Part shown: in pieces, positions 33,439 to 41,711 of the stretch | Numbering within the stretch: the first letter of the stretch is position 1 | Layout: the number at the start of each line of letters is the position of its first letter | Assembly: GCA_913063265.1 (NCBI GenBank) | Contig: CAJXZG010000031.1 | Location: 1 to 50,007, forward strand | Length of the DNA: 50,007 nucleotides | From: an uncultured Prolixibacteraceae bacterium | GTDB taxonomy: Bacteria; Bacteroidota; Bacteroidia; Bacteroidales; Prolixibacteraceae | Direction: 5' to 3' | Notes under the pieces: model-generated | What the model was told of the DNA's origin: nothing | Database searches by the model: none | Seen by the model: the letters and a program-made list of their open reading frames with translations, nothing else | Translations under genes and position numbers: made by a program

Positions 33439-34908
33439 TTATTGTGCAAAAAAAGTAGTAACTGATCCCACAGGTGCTTCATAAAAAAGGACTCCGTTCT
33501 CTACATTGAAAGTTCCAATTTCCTTAAATTTCTCTGTTTCAGCTTCATTCGTTCTGAAAGCTTTAAATGAACTTGCACCAGTTCCAGTAATAGTAATAAC
33601 ACAAGGTTTTTTCCAGTTTTCACTCATATTGGTAATAATAAAAGCATCCTCTGAATCGGATGTTCCTTTTGCAAACGCTATCACCGGAACCTGGGTATCA
33701 TTGGAAAGTGTTCGGCACACTTTTGATCCGGGCTGACCCGGACGGGTAATTTGTTTATAGAAATAATATCCGCGTCTAATCACATAACTACCGTCTTCAT
33801 TCACCGTAAAAGCAGAGCCCGGATTTGGATCTCCGCCTACCCACTGCACAGGGCGCTGGATGCCAGCCCAGGGAATAATGCCGTTTACCCTTGCTGAATA
33901 AATATTGTCGTGCATTTCCTTGATATTCTTTGTATCCATTTTACTCCAACTGGTGGAAGTTACCCACGCATGAAGCTCCGGTTTCTTTTCGCGTATAAGT
34001 TCTGTTCCCATACAATTGTGATCACCAAACCACCGGTTTTCATATTTACCAGAGAAAAAACCATGAGAGGTTATTAAACCAATTGCCTGTATTGCTTTTT
34101 TATCTGATGCAATGGCATCAGCATAACCCCAGTACGAAAAGCGATACCAATTGGTGTTTTCGCCGGGTGTTACTCCAACATTTTTTAAACCTGCGTCATC
34201 CAGTTTTTTGCGGGTAAGCACCATCATTTCGTTTACCAGTTCAGGCCTCCAATACATGTTATAGTCGTGGCCGTGTCCAATATTTGGATCTTCCCCATCC
34301 CATGGCCAACGTTCCCAGTCTTCACCTTCGTTATGCAGTGAAACGTAATTCACAGGGAATTTTTCTTTTTCCCGAAGGAATTTTACCCAGCTTATCAGGT
34401 AGTCGGCCATATCGCCTTTGTGTGCAGGATCCATGTCGCGTCCCCGAATTTTTTTCTGAAGAGTCATGTAGGCAGGTGGACCATAAAGTGTAGTAATTAT
34501 ATTTAAACCGCCACCCCACTCCAGGGTTTTAGCCAACCCCATGCGAACAAATTCGCGCATATATTTTGTGGTAGTTTCATGGTCATACGCACCTCCCGGC
34601 TCAGTCTGATGGAATGGATCGTAAAACATTTTTACAAGTCCCACCTTTAATCCATCCTCGCCAAAAACCAAATCTATAACTTCGGCTTTTTCGTTTTCGT
34701 CGAGCAGGCTAAAACCTCCATACTCCTGTTTAAATTCGTTGTAATCGGGTGTCTGAGCTGTTTCAACATAGTTAAAACCAAATCCATCCCAGTCTCGTAT
34801 TTTCTGGTCGAATTTTACTTTGATGTCAACTCCTTTTATTACTGGGTATTGGGCAAGTGTAATAATACAGATAAGCATTAATACTCCAAAAGATGTAAGT
34901 TTCTTCAT
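33439..34908 (-). CDS. GH30-like protein, tandem paralogue B
   Basis: This 489-residue exported protein has a short signal peptide (MKKLTSFGVLMLICIITLAQ). It has the same build as its neighbours: DWDGFGFNYVE at 39-49, FDHETTT-type segment (YDHETTTKYMREF), ITTLYGPPAYM, the acid/base Glu194 in SLHNEGEDW, VTPGENTNW with Glu250, ITSHGFF, and WVTSTSW with Ser318 at the expected nucleophile position. The C-terminal sandwich ends in APVGSVTTFFAQ. It lies 18 nt upstream of paralogue A and is the copy closest to it by eye, but lacks A's insertion. Confidence 0.78.
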   Translation of the reverse strand: MKKLTSFGVLMLICIITLAQYPVIKGVDIKVKFDQKIRDWDGFGFNYVETAQTPDYNEFKQEYGGFSLLDENEKAEVIDLVFGEDGLKVGLVKMFYDPFHQTEPGGAYDHETTTKYMREFVRMGLAKTLEWGGGLNIITTLYGPPAYMTLQKKIRGRDMDPAHKGDMADYLISWVKFLREKEKFPVNYVSLHNEGEDWERWPWDGEDPNIGHGHDYNMYWRPELVNEMMVLTRKKLDDAGLKNVGVTPGENTNWYRFSYWGYADAIASDKKAIQAIGLITSHGFFSGKYENRWFGDHNCMGTELIREKKPELHAWVTSTSWSKMDTKNIKEMHDNIYSARVNGIIPWAGIQRPVQWVGGDPNPGSAFTVNEDGSYVIRRGYYFYKQITRPGQPGSKVCRTLSNDTQVPVIAFAKGTSDSEDAFIITNMSENWKKPCVITITGTGASSFKAFRTNEAETEKFKEIGTFNVENGVLFYEAPVGSVTTFFAQ

Positions 34909-34920
34909 GTTTCTATTTTT

Positions 34921-36546
34921 TTATTTTCCGAAAAAAGTTGTAACTGAACCTGCCGGACATGTATAAATTAATTTATTGTCATTAGTTTTTATATCGTTGA
35001 ATTGTTGATAATCTTCCTCTGGAGAAGTTCGGTAAACTTCAAATGATTTGCTTTTTGAGCCACTCACAGTAATTTTAATATCCTTTTCTTTTTCAGATTT
35101 ATTGATGATGATAAAGGCATCAGGATTTTTTGTTTTTGCTGAGGAAAAAGCAATCACTCCCAAAGCAGGATCGAGGTTAATTACTTGAGCCACATGCATT
35201 CCGGGTTGTCCAGCGCGACTCACTTGTTTGTAGAAATAATATCCTTTCAGTATTTCCAACGAACCATCTTCGCGGATATTAAATGCACATCTCATTGAAC
35301 CATCGCGGTATTCACCATTGGATTCCATCCATTGTCCGGCTCCTGAAATGGGTGCCCAGGGAATCAATCCATTTACTTTACATTCATAAATATCCCGGCG
35401 GATATTTTCAATAAACTGATAATCGATGGTCCATGGCCGGGAAGTTACCCAGGATTTTACGTCGGGACGCTGTTCTTGTATTAAGTCTTGTCCCACACTT
35501 CGGTAATCGCCGTAATAAACGGAATTGGGAATATCCCAAACAGCAAAACTGTGACTTGTAATTAATGAAAGATTTTCTAAAGCGTTTTTATCGTTTACAA
35601 TAGCTGTGGCATAACCCCAGGTATCGAAACGAAACCAGGTTTGAGTTTCACCGGGCGTTAATCCGACTTCTTTTAAATCATTGGCTTCCAATACTTTTTG
35701 AGTTATTTTCAGGAAATCCACTACCTGATCAGGTGTCCAATATGAATTGTAATCGCGGTGGTCTTCGCCCGGATTACTGCCATCGCGTGGCCAGCGGTAA
35801 TAAGCATCTCCTTCGTTGTGGAATGAGATGTAGCGAATATCCAAATTTTCCTCTTCGCGCAGATACTTTGCCCACGAAACCATGTATTCGGCCACTTCGT
35901 ATTTTTCATTCGGGTCAATGTCTCGCCCCAGTACATATTTTTGTGTGGTTTGCCATGGTGCCGGTCCGTAAAGTGTAACCATCCCGGTGAGTTTGCCTCC
36001 CCACTTTTGTACACGTTTTTGTCCCTCGCGGTTAAAATAACGCATCCATTCAGTTGTACTTTCATGGTCAAAGCCGGCCATGTTCATTTTCAAAGGATCG
36101 TCATTGTCGTTTCCGGCTTTGGTCAATCCCTCGTGAAAAGGGTCAAGGAAAAGTTTAGTCAATGATGGTTTCCAGCCGTCTTCTCCAAAAATCATTTCCA
36201 GAATTTTCTCCCGGGTTTCTTCAGAGGCGAAACTAAAACCGCTGTAATCCTGTGCGAATTTACTATAATCGCGGGTTTGACAAGCTTCTACATAATTTAC
36301 TCCAAAACCATCCCAATCTCGCAATGGGCGGTCGAAATAAACTATCACTTCAGAATCCGGAACTACATTTACTTTGTAGCCCGTATTGGGATAACGCTGG
36401 GCAGAGACAGATATACTGTAAACCGATAAAACAAAAACAAGAAAATTTCCTATATTCAATATCGAATACTCAATACCAAATACCAAATACCAAATAGCCA
36501 AAGGTTTGTGTGAAGATTTTTGTTTTATTAGATTCTTGTTATCCAT
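34921..36546 (-). CDS. GH30-like protein, tandem paralogue C, with repeat-bearing N-terminus
   Basis: This 541-residue member has an unusual N-terminus. The ATG at 36546 lies 5 nt after the stop of paralogue D, but about 33 residues separate it from the hydrophobic core (NFLVFVLSVYSISVSAQ), partly encoded by three ATTTGGT heptamers. An in-frame TTG at 36457-36459 would give a normal signal peptide. In the barrel, DWDGFGVNYVE, Glu245 in SFHNEGDAYYRW, LTPGETQTW with Glu300, SLITSHSFA and WVTSRPW with Ser369 are seen. It is the most divergent of the five: an insertion of about 16 residues follows DPFHEG, and YGPAPWQ replaces YGPPAW. Confidence 0.75.
   Translation of the reverse strand: MDNKNLIKQKSSHKPLAIWYLVFGIEYSILNIGNFLVFVLSVYSISVSAQRYPNTGYKVNVVPDSEVIVYFDRPLRDWDGFGVNYVEACQTRDYSKFAQDYSGFSFASEETREKILEMIFGEDGWKPSLTKLFLDPFHEGLTKAGNDNDDPLKMNMAGFDHESTTEWMRYFNREGQKRVQKWGGKLTGMVTLYGPAPWQTTQKYVLGRDIDPNEKYEVAEYMVSWAKYLREEENLDIRYISFHNEGDAYYRWPRDGSNPGEDHRDYNSYWTPDQVVDFLKITQKVLEANDLKEVGLTPGETQTWFRFDTWGYATAIVNDKNALENLSLITSHSFAVWDIPNSVYYGDYRSVGQDLIQEQRPDVKSWVTSRPWTIDYQFIENIRRDIYECKVNGLIPWAPISGAGQWMESNGEYRDGSMRCAFNIREDGSLEILKGYYFYKQVSRAGQPGMHVAQVINLDPALGVIAFSSAKTKNPDAFIIINKSEKEKDIKITVSGSKSKSFEVYRTSPEEDYQQFNDIKTNDNKLIYTCPAGSVTTFFGK
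36475..36495. repeat. Heptanucleotide tandem repeat ACCAAAT inside paralogue C
   Basis: Three perfect ACCAAAT units at 36475-36495 (ATTTGGT on the coding strand) lie between the start codon and the signal-peptide core of the GH30-like gene. A change of one unit shifts the frame. The surrounding TTCAATATCGAATACTCAA stretch looks like an intergenic repeat that has entered the coding region. Confidence 0.8.
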
Positions 36547-36551
36547 TTAAA

Positions 36552-38003
36552 TTAGTTAATTGCTATAAAAGTTGTGGTTGAAGCTTTGGGAGGGTCATAA
36601 ATAATAACCCCGTTTTTCACTTCAAAAACACCAATTTCTTTATATTTTTCCATTCCATCTTCACTACTTCTGAAAGCTTTGAAGCGGGTACTTTGGGTTC
36701 CTTTTATTTCTATTTCAAGCGGCAATTTCCATATAGAAGTATTACTTGTTACTACAAAAGCATCCGGGTGCTTTGTTCCGTTGTTTGCAAAAGCAATAAT
36801 AAATGCCACCGGATTTGCCAGCATGGTGTAAACACAGGCCATCCCCCGATGTCCGGCAGTGGAAAGCTGTTTATAAAAATAATAGTGAGAAGTTAATTCG
36901 TAGGTTCCGTCGTCGTTTACCCGAATTGCTGTTCCCAGGTTTGGATCTCCGCCAATCCATTTCGAAGGATTTTGTATTCCGGCCCAGGGAATTAAAGCAT
37001 TTACTTTTGCGGTGTAAATGTGTTCAAATGAAGTTTTTACAAACTCTGTTCCTGAGTCTCCCCAACTGTAAGATGTTATCCAGGTTTTTAAACCGGGCTT
37101 TTTGCTTTTAAAAAGTGAAGTCGTCCTGCCATCGATATAAGCATGTGATAGTTTTCTGTAATCACCGTTTATAAATCCATGGGTGGTCAGCAATCCCAGG
37201 TTTTCTATTGCTTCATCGTCGTTAAAAAGGGCTTTGGTGTAGCCCCAATTGTAAAAACGTGTCCAGTTTGAGGGTTCACCGTTGGTAACTTTCACATCAG
37301 AAATCCCGGCATTTTTAAAATGTTTTGGAAGTTCTTTTAAAAAGGTATTTACCTGCTCTGGTGGCCAGTACAGGTTGTAATCAAATTTTTCCATTCGTTG
37401 CAAAGCATCGTCGTAATTCCAGCGGTAAAAATCTTCGCCCTCATTGTGTAAGGAATAATATTTAACCGGAAATTCGTTTTCTTTTAAAAACTTCACCCAA
37501 TCCGTCATATAATTACATAGATTATCGGTTTGTGATTCATCTAAATCCCTGCCACCAATGTGTTTTTGTTGGGTTGCCCAGGCCGGCGGGCCATAGAGTG
37601 TTGTAATGATTTTAAGGTTTTTGTTTCGTTGTAAACCGCCTTTGACAAATTCTCGCATCCAGGATGTTGTCGATTCATGGTCAAATTTTGAATCGGGAGT
37701 ATTTTGATGCCAGGGATCGTGAAACATTTTTACGATTTCAATATTTAAACCCTCTTCACCAAATACCAAATCAAGTATTTCTTCTTTTTGATTTTGATTT
37801 AAAAGACTAAATCCGCCATAATCCTGAGTTGATTCGGGATAGTTACGCACCTGGCAAAACTCAACGTAATTAAATCCAAATCCATCCCAATCGGCCACCT
37901 TCTTCGAGAAATCGATTTCAGCTGGAATAGTTTTGATTTCTGTGGTTTGTGAACATACTGAATATACAAATAGTAAAAAACAGGCTAAAAGATTAATCTT
38001 CAT
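36552..38003 (-). CDS. GH30-like protein, tandem paralogue D
   Basis: This 483-residue exported protein has a signal peptide (MKINLLACFLLFVYSVCSQ); the Cys at residue 17 is not in a good lipobox. The barrel shows DWDGFGFNYVE at 38-48, FDHESTTSWMREF, ITTLYGPPAWATQQKH, Glu188 in SLHNEGEDFYRW, VTNGEPSNW with Glu243, LLTTHGF, and WITSYSW with Ser311 at the nucleophile position. The C-terminal sandwich ends in PPKASTTTFIAIN. It is 18 nt downstream of paralogue E and 5 nt upstream of C, so the five are one transcription unit. Confidence 0.78.
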   Translation of the reverse strand: MKINLLACFLLFVYSVCSQTTEIKTIPAEIDFSKKVADWDGFGFNYVEFCQVRNYPESTQDYGGFSLLNQNQKEEILDLVFGEEGLNIEIVKMFHDPWHQNTPDSKFDHESTTSWMREFVKGGLQRNKNLKIITTLYGPPAWATQQKHIGGRDLDESQTDNLCNYMTDWVKFLKENEFPVKYYSLHNEGEDFYRWNYDDALQRMEKFDYNLYWPPEQVNTFLKELPKHFKNAGISDVKVTNGEPSNWTRFYNWGYTKALFNDDEAIENLGLLTTHGFINGDYRKLSHAYIDGRTTSLFKSKKPGLKTWITSYSWGDSGTEFVKTSFEHIYTAKVNALIPWAGIQNPSKWIGGDPNLGTAIRVNDDGTYELTSHYYFYKQLSTAGHRGMACVYTMLANPVAFIIAFANNGTKHPDAFVVTSNTSIWKLPLEIEIKGTQSTRFKAFRSSEDGMEKYKEIGVFEVKNGVIIYDPPKASTTTFIAIN

Positions 38004-38021
38004 TTCAGGTTAAGGTTTAGT

Positions 38022-39479
38022 TTATTTTACTCCAAAGAAAGTGGTTACAGAGCGTGCCGGGGCAAGATACTGAATTAAACCTTCTTTGTTCTCAAATTTA
38101 CCGATATTATTGTATTGTTCCGTTTTTTCATCGTTGGTTCTGAAAGCTTCAAATTCTTTGCTTTTCGAACCTTCTGTAAAAACATTTAATGCTTTGTCTT
38201 TTTCATCCAGATTCATCACCACAAAGGCATCAGGATTTGAAGTTCCATTGGAAGAAAATGCAATAATATGAAGGTGTTTCCAATTGGCAATTGCTGTGGC
38301 CACTTTCATCCCGGATTGACCTGCTCGTGAAATTTGTTTGTAGAGATAATACCCCTGCAAAATTTCAAACGAACCATCCTCACGCACATAAAAACAGGTA
38401 CCCGGATTCCACTCCTGATTTATCCAATGTTCAGGCCGTTGAATTCCAGCCCATGGAATATATCCATTCACTTTGGCAGTGTAAATATTTCCGTGAACCT
38501 CTTTCGCGTAATTCACGCTCATGTCGAGAAATCCGCTTGAGGTAGTCCAGGCATGCAATTCGGGACGTTTTGAACGAAGCAAGTCGGTTCCTGCACTGCG
38601 TTGCTCGCCAAACCATTCCGAAAATTTACTTTTATGAAAACCGTGAGAGCTTATTAATCCAAGGGAATTCAGTGCTTCGTCATCCCAGCTTAAATGAGGC
38701 GCATAACCATAATCCTGGAAAAAATGCCAGCGACTTGTTTCTCCCGGTGTAACACCAATTTGCTGCAAACCGTTTTCATCCATTTTTTTTCGGAGTAATT
38801 TTACATATTCCACCACTTGTTGTGGCGACCAATAGGCGTTATAATCTTTCCCGTTTAACAGATAACCACTGCCATCGAGTGGAAAATTAAAAGGTTGATC
38901 GCCCTGGTTATGTAGCGAAAAATATTTTACCGATAAACCTTCATTCAATAAAAATTTAATCCAGTCGATTTCATATTCTGTCAGTCGCTCAAATTTCTCA
39001 GGATTTAAATCACGCGACCGCAATTCACCACTTTTAAATGCCCATGCTGGCGGACCGTATAGTGTGGTTATTATTTGTAAATCGCTACCTCTTTTTCGGG
39101 TAATTTCCAATCCGTTTTTCACAAAATAGCGCATCCATTCTGTTGTTTCAGTATGATTGTATTTTCCATTTCCAAGCGGTTGATGAATGGCATCGAGGAA
39201 CATTTTTACCAACCCGACTTTTAACCCCTTTTCACCAAAAACCATTTGTAAAATGGTATCCCGACTGGCTTGCGGCAAAATACTAAAACCACCGTACTCC
39301 TGCTTAAACTCCTTGTAATCGGGAGTCTGGCAAACTTCAACATAATTAAAGCCAAAGCCATCCCAGTCTTGCAAAGTTTTATCGAAATGAACTTCGCAAT
39401 GCACTTTTGTAAAATCAGTAGGTTGTGCCTGAAGGGAAGAAATAAAAAGCATCAATAAAAATACAACATTAAACTTCAT
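38022..39479 (-). CDS. GH30-like protein, tandem paralogue E (first transcribed), acid/base Glu replaced by Gln
   Basis: This 485-residue exported protein (signal peptide MKFNVVFLLMLFISSLQAQ) is the promoter-proximal member. DWDGFGFNYVE, EYGGFSIL, ITTLYGPPAWAF, VTPGETSRW with Glu247, LISSHGF and WTTSSGF with Ser314 match the paralogues. However, the acid/base motif reads SLHNQGDQ: Gln192 (codon CAG, plus-strand 38904-38906) stands where the other four have Glu, and the following RW is lost. Both carboxylates expected of a retaining GH30 are therefore absent. The rest of the fold is intact with no frameshift, so it looks like a maintained non-hydrolytic, perhaps glycan-binding, version. Confidence 0.78.
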   Translation of the reverse strand: MKFNVVFLLMLFISSLQAQPTDFTKVHCEVHFDKTLQDWDGFGFNYVEVCQTPDYKEFKQEYGGFSILPQASRDTILQMVFGEKGLKVGLVKMFLDAIHQPLGNGKYNHTETTEWMRYFVKNGLEITRKRGSDLQIITTLYGPPAWAFKSGELRSRDLNPEKFERLTEYEIDWIKFLLNEGLSVKYFSLHNQGDQPFNFPLDGSGYLLNGKDYNAYWSPQQVVEYVKLLRKKMDENGLQQIGVTPGETSRWHFFQDYGYAPHLSWDDEALNSLGLISSHGFHKSKFSEWFGEQRSAGTDLLRSKRPELHAWTTSSGFLDMSVNYAKEVHGNIYTAKVNGYIPWAGIQRPEHWINQEWNPGTCFYVREDGSFEILQGYYLYKQISRAGQSGMKVATAIANWKHLHIIAFSSNGTSNPDAFVVMNLDEKDKALNVFTEGSKSKEFEAFRTNDEKTEQYNNIGKFENKEGLIQYLAPARSVTTFFGVK

Positions 39480-39594
39480 TATTTTTATCTGATTTTAAAT
39501 TTTAAAAAATATCAAATCGTCTGTTTCCTAATTAATTTTTAAACTTTTTTCTTCTACTTAACCTAATGAATTACCATGAAATAAACTTTTTACA

Positions 39595-39635
39595 GTAGTT
39601 TCATCTCCGATTGCTGATGATGAAAGAAAACTACT
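39595..39635. other. Stem-loop upstream of the GH30-like cluster
   Basis: AGTAGTTT-CATC at 39595-39606 pairs with GATG and AAACTACT up to 39635, with an internal bulge. It lies between the SusD terminator and the first GH30-like gene. It may be part of the leader or a second termination signal; no T-run follows on the minus strand. Confidence 0.4.
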
Positions 39636-39651
39636 TTTCATTTTTGTTTTA

Positions 39652-39684
39652 AATAAGAGCGGAGAAAATAACTCCGCTCTTATT
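39652..39684 (-). terminator. Hairpin after susD
   Basis: A perfect 13-bp stem (AATAAGAGCGGAG with CTCCGCTCTTATT) encloses 7 nt. On the minus strand the stem's own UUAUU and a weak U-rich stretch follow. It probably reduces transcription from susD into the enzyme genes. Confidence 0.6.
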
Positions 39685-39732
39685 GATAAAATACTCACTT
39701 AACTATTCCAAATATGAAAAAAACTATGCTCC

Positions 39733-41676
39733 TTAATATCCCGGATTTTGTGCTGCCGAGTCAAGGTTTCCATTATCAAATTCTGTTTGCGGAATGGGCC
39801 ACAGATCGTAATGCTGTTTGTAATTTGATGACATCCACCAGCGGTTTGGATAATCAGGAGCCTGACCATCCAATCCTTCGAGCCAGGGCAATCTAACCAC
39901 ACCATTTCCATCAATTTGTGGAATATTGGTTTCTGCTTCTTTGTGGAAATATTTTGGGCGTCCTACTACATCCATTCCCAGGGCTTTAACTGTTGCACCA
40001 TAACGTTTCAAATCTTCGTAACGATGTCCTTCATGGCACAATTCAATTTTACGCTCGCGACGTACAAGGGCACGTAAACCATCCTGTCCTAAAGCAGTTG
40101 TTTTTGCCGAAGGATGAGATGCATATTCAGCAGAAGACATTCCCCAGCCCCTGGCACGAACCATATTAATTAAATCTACTGCTTCCTGCAGGTTATCATT
40201 CAATTCTATCAAGGCTTCCGCTCTCATCAATAAAACATCAGCATATCTCAATAAAATCATATTTAACGATCCGTTAGCTGCCAAACCGGCCATACCATCT
40301 TCGAGTGCCTGATATTTCCAGGTGAGGTAACCCGTGCGACTACTCCAGCCATTTGTACAATCCTGGTTGGTAAGAATTTTTGCAGTGCCATCATCATTTA
40401 TTTTATAACCCACCTGGTCATAATTTACGCCTTCTGCTTCACCCCATGGTTTTAGAAGTGTATTGTACTCCCAGATAAAAGTAGGATCACTGTCTTCAGG
40501 AAATTTAGCCCCCGGATAAACTTCTTCGAATCCTGTTAGCTCTCGTGTTTTACCGTTGGACTCAGTCAAGGTCATGGTAAATTTTTCAGATCCCTCAACA
40601 CGCGGCCAAACAATAGTTTGATAGAAACGGGGTTCTCTTCCTGCAAATGGATTTTTGGGATCGAAATATGGCGACACATCCACTGTATTTCCCAATGTAT
40701 CTTCATAAGAATGAATTAAGTATTCCTGAGGAGTTGTACCAGACATACACCTTGAGTAGTTACGGCTACCGGTTGTCCTCAACCAATCGTGAGAACTGTT
40801 TTGTGAATAATTAAATTCTTTTTGAAGTAAAACCTCGCTGCAATTTTCACCAGTATAAATAAAAAGATTTTTATAACTCTCTTCCGGATTTGAAGAATCG
40901 TAATACAGTTCGTGTCCACCGGTATTGATACAATTTCCCGTATAAGTTTTAACCTTGTTTAAATAATTTGCATCGGGAGAAATGGCTTTCCCTTTTTGAA
41001 AGTATGCCCTGTAAATTGCCGCTTTTGCAGCAATTGCCCATGCAGTTCCGGCAGTTACTCTACCTGCATCGTCACCTGTTCGGGTTGCAGGGAGATTGGG
41101 AGCAGCTTCTTCCATTTGTTTAAATATAAAGTCATAGATTTCATCTTCAGATGTTCTTGGTAAATTGGCATAATCATTCATTTCCAAAAGTTTATCTGTA
41201 AATGGAATATCTCCAAATTTAACCACCAAACTATAGTAGCACCAGGCGCGAATAACCTGTGCTTCCGCTTTTAGCTCAAGCCAATCGCTTTCATTCATTT
41301 TGTCTTTGGCTTTTTCCATTCCTTCAATAACAATGTTACACCTTGTTACACCGCTGTAATAATCGCTCCAAAAATTCCTTACAGGAGCTAATTCGGGATT
41401 TACATTACCTTCACGAAATGGAGAAAGGCTGTTTGTCATTCTGATTTGACCTGCATCCTCCAGAGCCACAAAAAGCCGGTAATAGGATCGATGGCTAAAA
41501 GTATTGTCATTATCAAGAAGTTTGTAACATGCATTTACCCCCATTTTAACTTCAGCCGGAGTAGAAAGAAAAGTTTCGCTGCTTGGCATATCCAGCGGTT
41601 GCTTGTCAAGATAATCGTCGCACCCAATAACACTAATAAGTACGAGAACTATTATTATATATATTTTATTCTTCAT
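39733..41676 (-). CDS. SusD/RagB-family glycan-binding outer-membrane lipoprotein
   Basis: This 647-residue surface lipoprotein pairs with the SusC-type porin to capture oligosaccharides. The lipobox Cys is in ISVIGCDDYLDKQP, directly followed by the SusD-typical start DYLDKQPLDMPSSETFLST. The N-terminal TPR-like helices (NACYKLLDN, WSDYYSGVTRCNIVIEGMEK, AEAQVIRAWCYYSLVVKFGD) and the C-terminal RagB part (LLMRAEALIELNDN, LVRRERKIELCHEGHRYEDL) are clear. The start at 41676 (MKNKIYI) opens the lipoprotein signal; an in-frame ATG at 41700 is possible. At about 650 residues it is longer than classical SusD (551). It lies 35 nt downstream of susC. Confidence 0.95.
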   Translation of the reverse strand: MKNKIYIIIVLVLISVIGCDDYLDKQPLDMPSSETFLSTPAEVKMGVNACYKLLDNDNTFSHRSYYRLFVALEDAGQIRMTNSLSPFREGNVNPELAPVRNFWSDYYSGVTRCNIVIEGMEKAKDKMNESDWLELKAEAQVIRAWCYYSLVVKFGDIPFTDKLLEMNDYANLPRTSEDEIYDFIFKQMEEAAPNLPATRTGDDAGRVTAGTAWAIAAKAAIYRAYFQKGKAISPDANYLNKVKTYTGNCINTGGHELYYDSSNPEESYKNLFIYTGENCSEVLLQKEFNYSQNSSHDWLRTTGSRNYSRCMSGTTPQEYLIHSYEDTLGNTVDVSPYFDPKNPFAGREPRFYQTIVWPRVEGSEKFTMTLTESNGKTRELTGFEEVYPGAKFPEDSDPTFIWEYNTLLKPWGEAEGVNYDQVGYKINDDGTAKILTNQDCTNGWSSRTGYLTWKYQALEDGMAGLAANGSLNMILLRYADVLLMRAEALIELNDNLQEAVDLINMVRARGWGMSSAEYASHPSAKTTALGQDGLRALVRRERKIELCHEGHRYEDLKRYGATVKALGMDVVGRPKYFHKEAETNIPQIDGNGVVRLPWLEGLDGQAPDYPNRWWMSSNYKQHYDLWPIPQTEFDNGNLDSAAQNPGY

Positions 41677-41711
41677 TGTAATAATCTTTATAGTTTTCAA
41701 CTAAATGCTTT

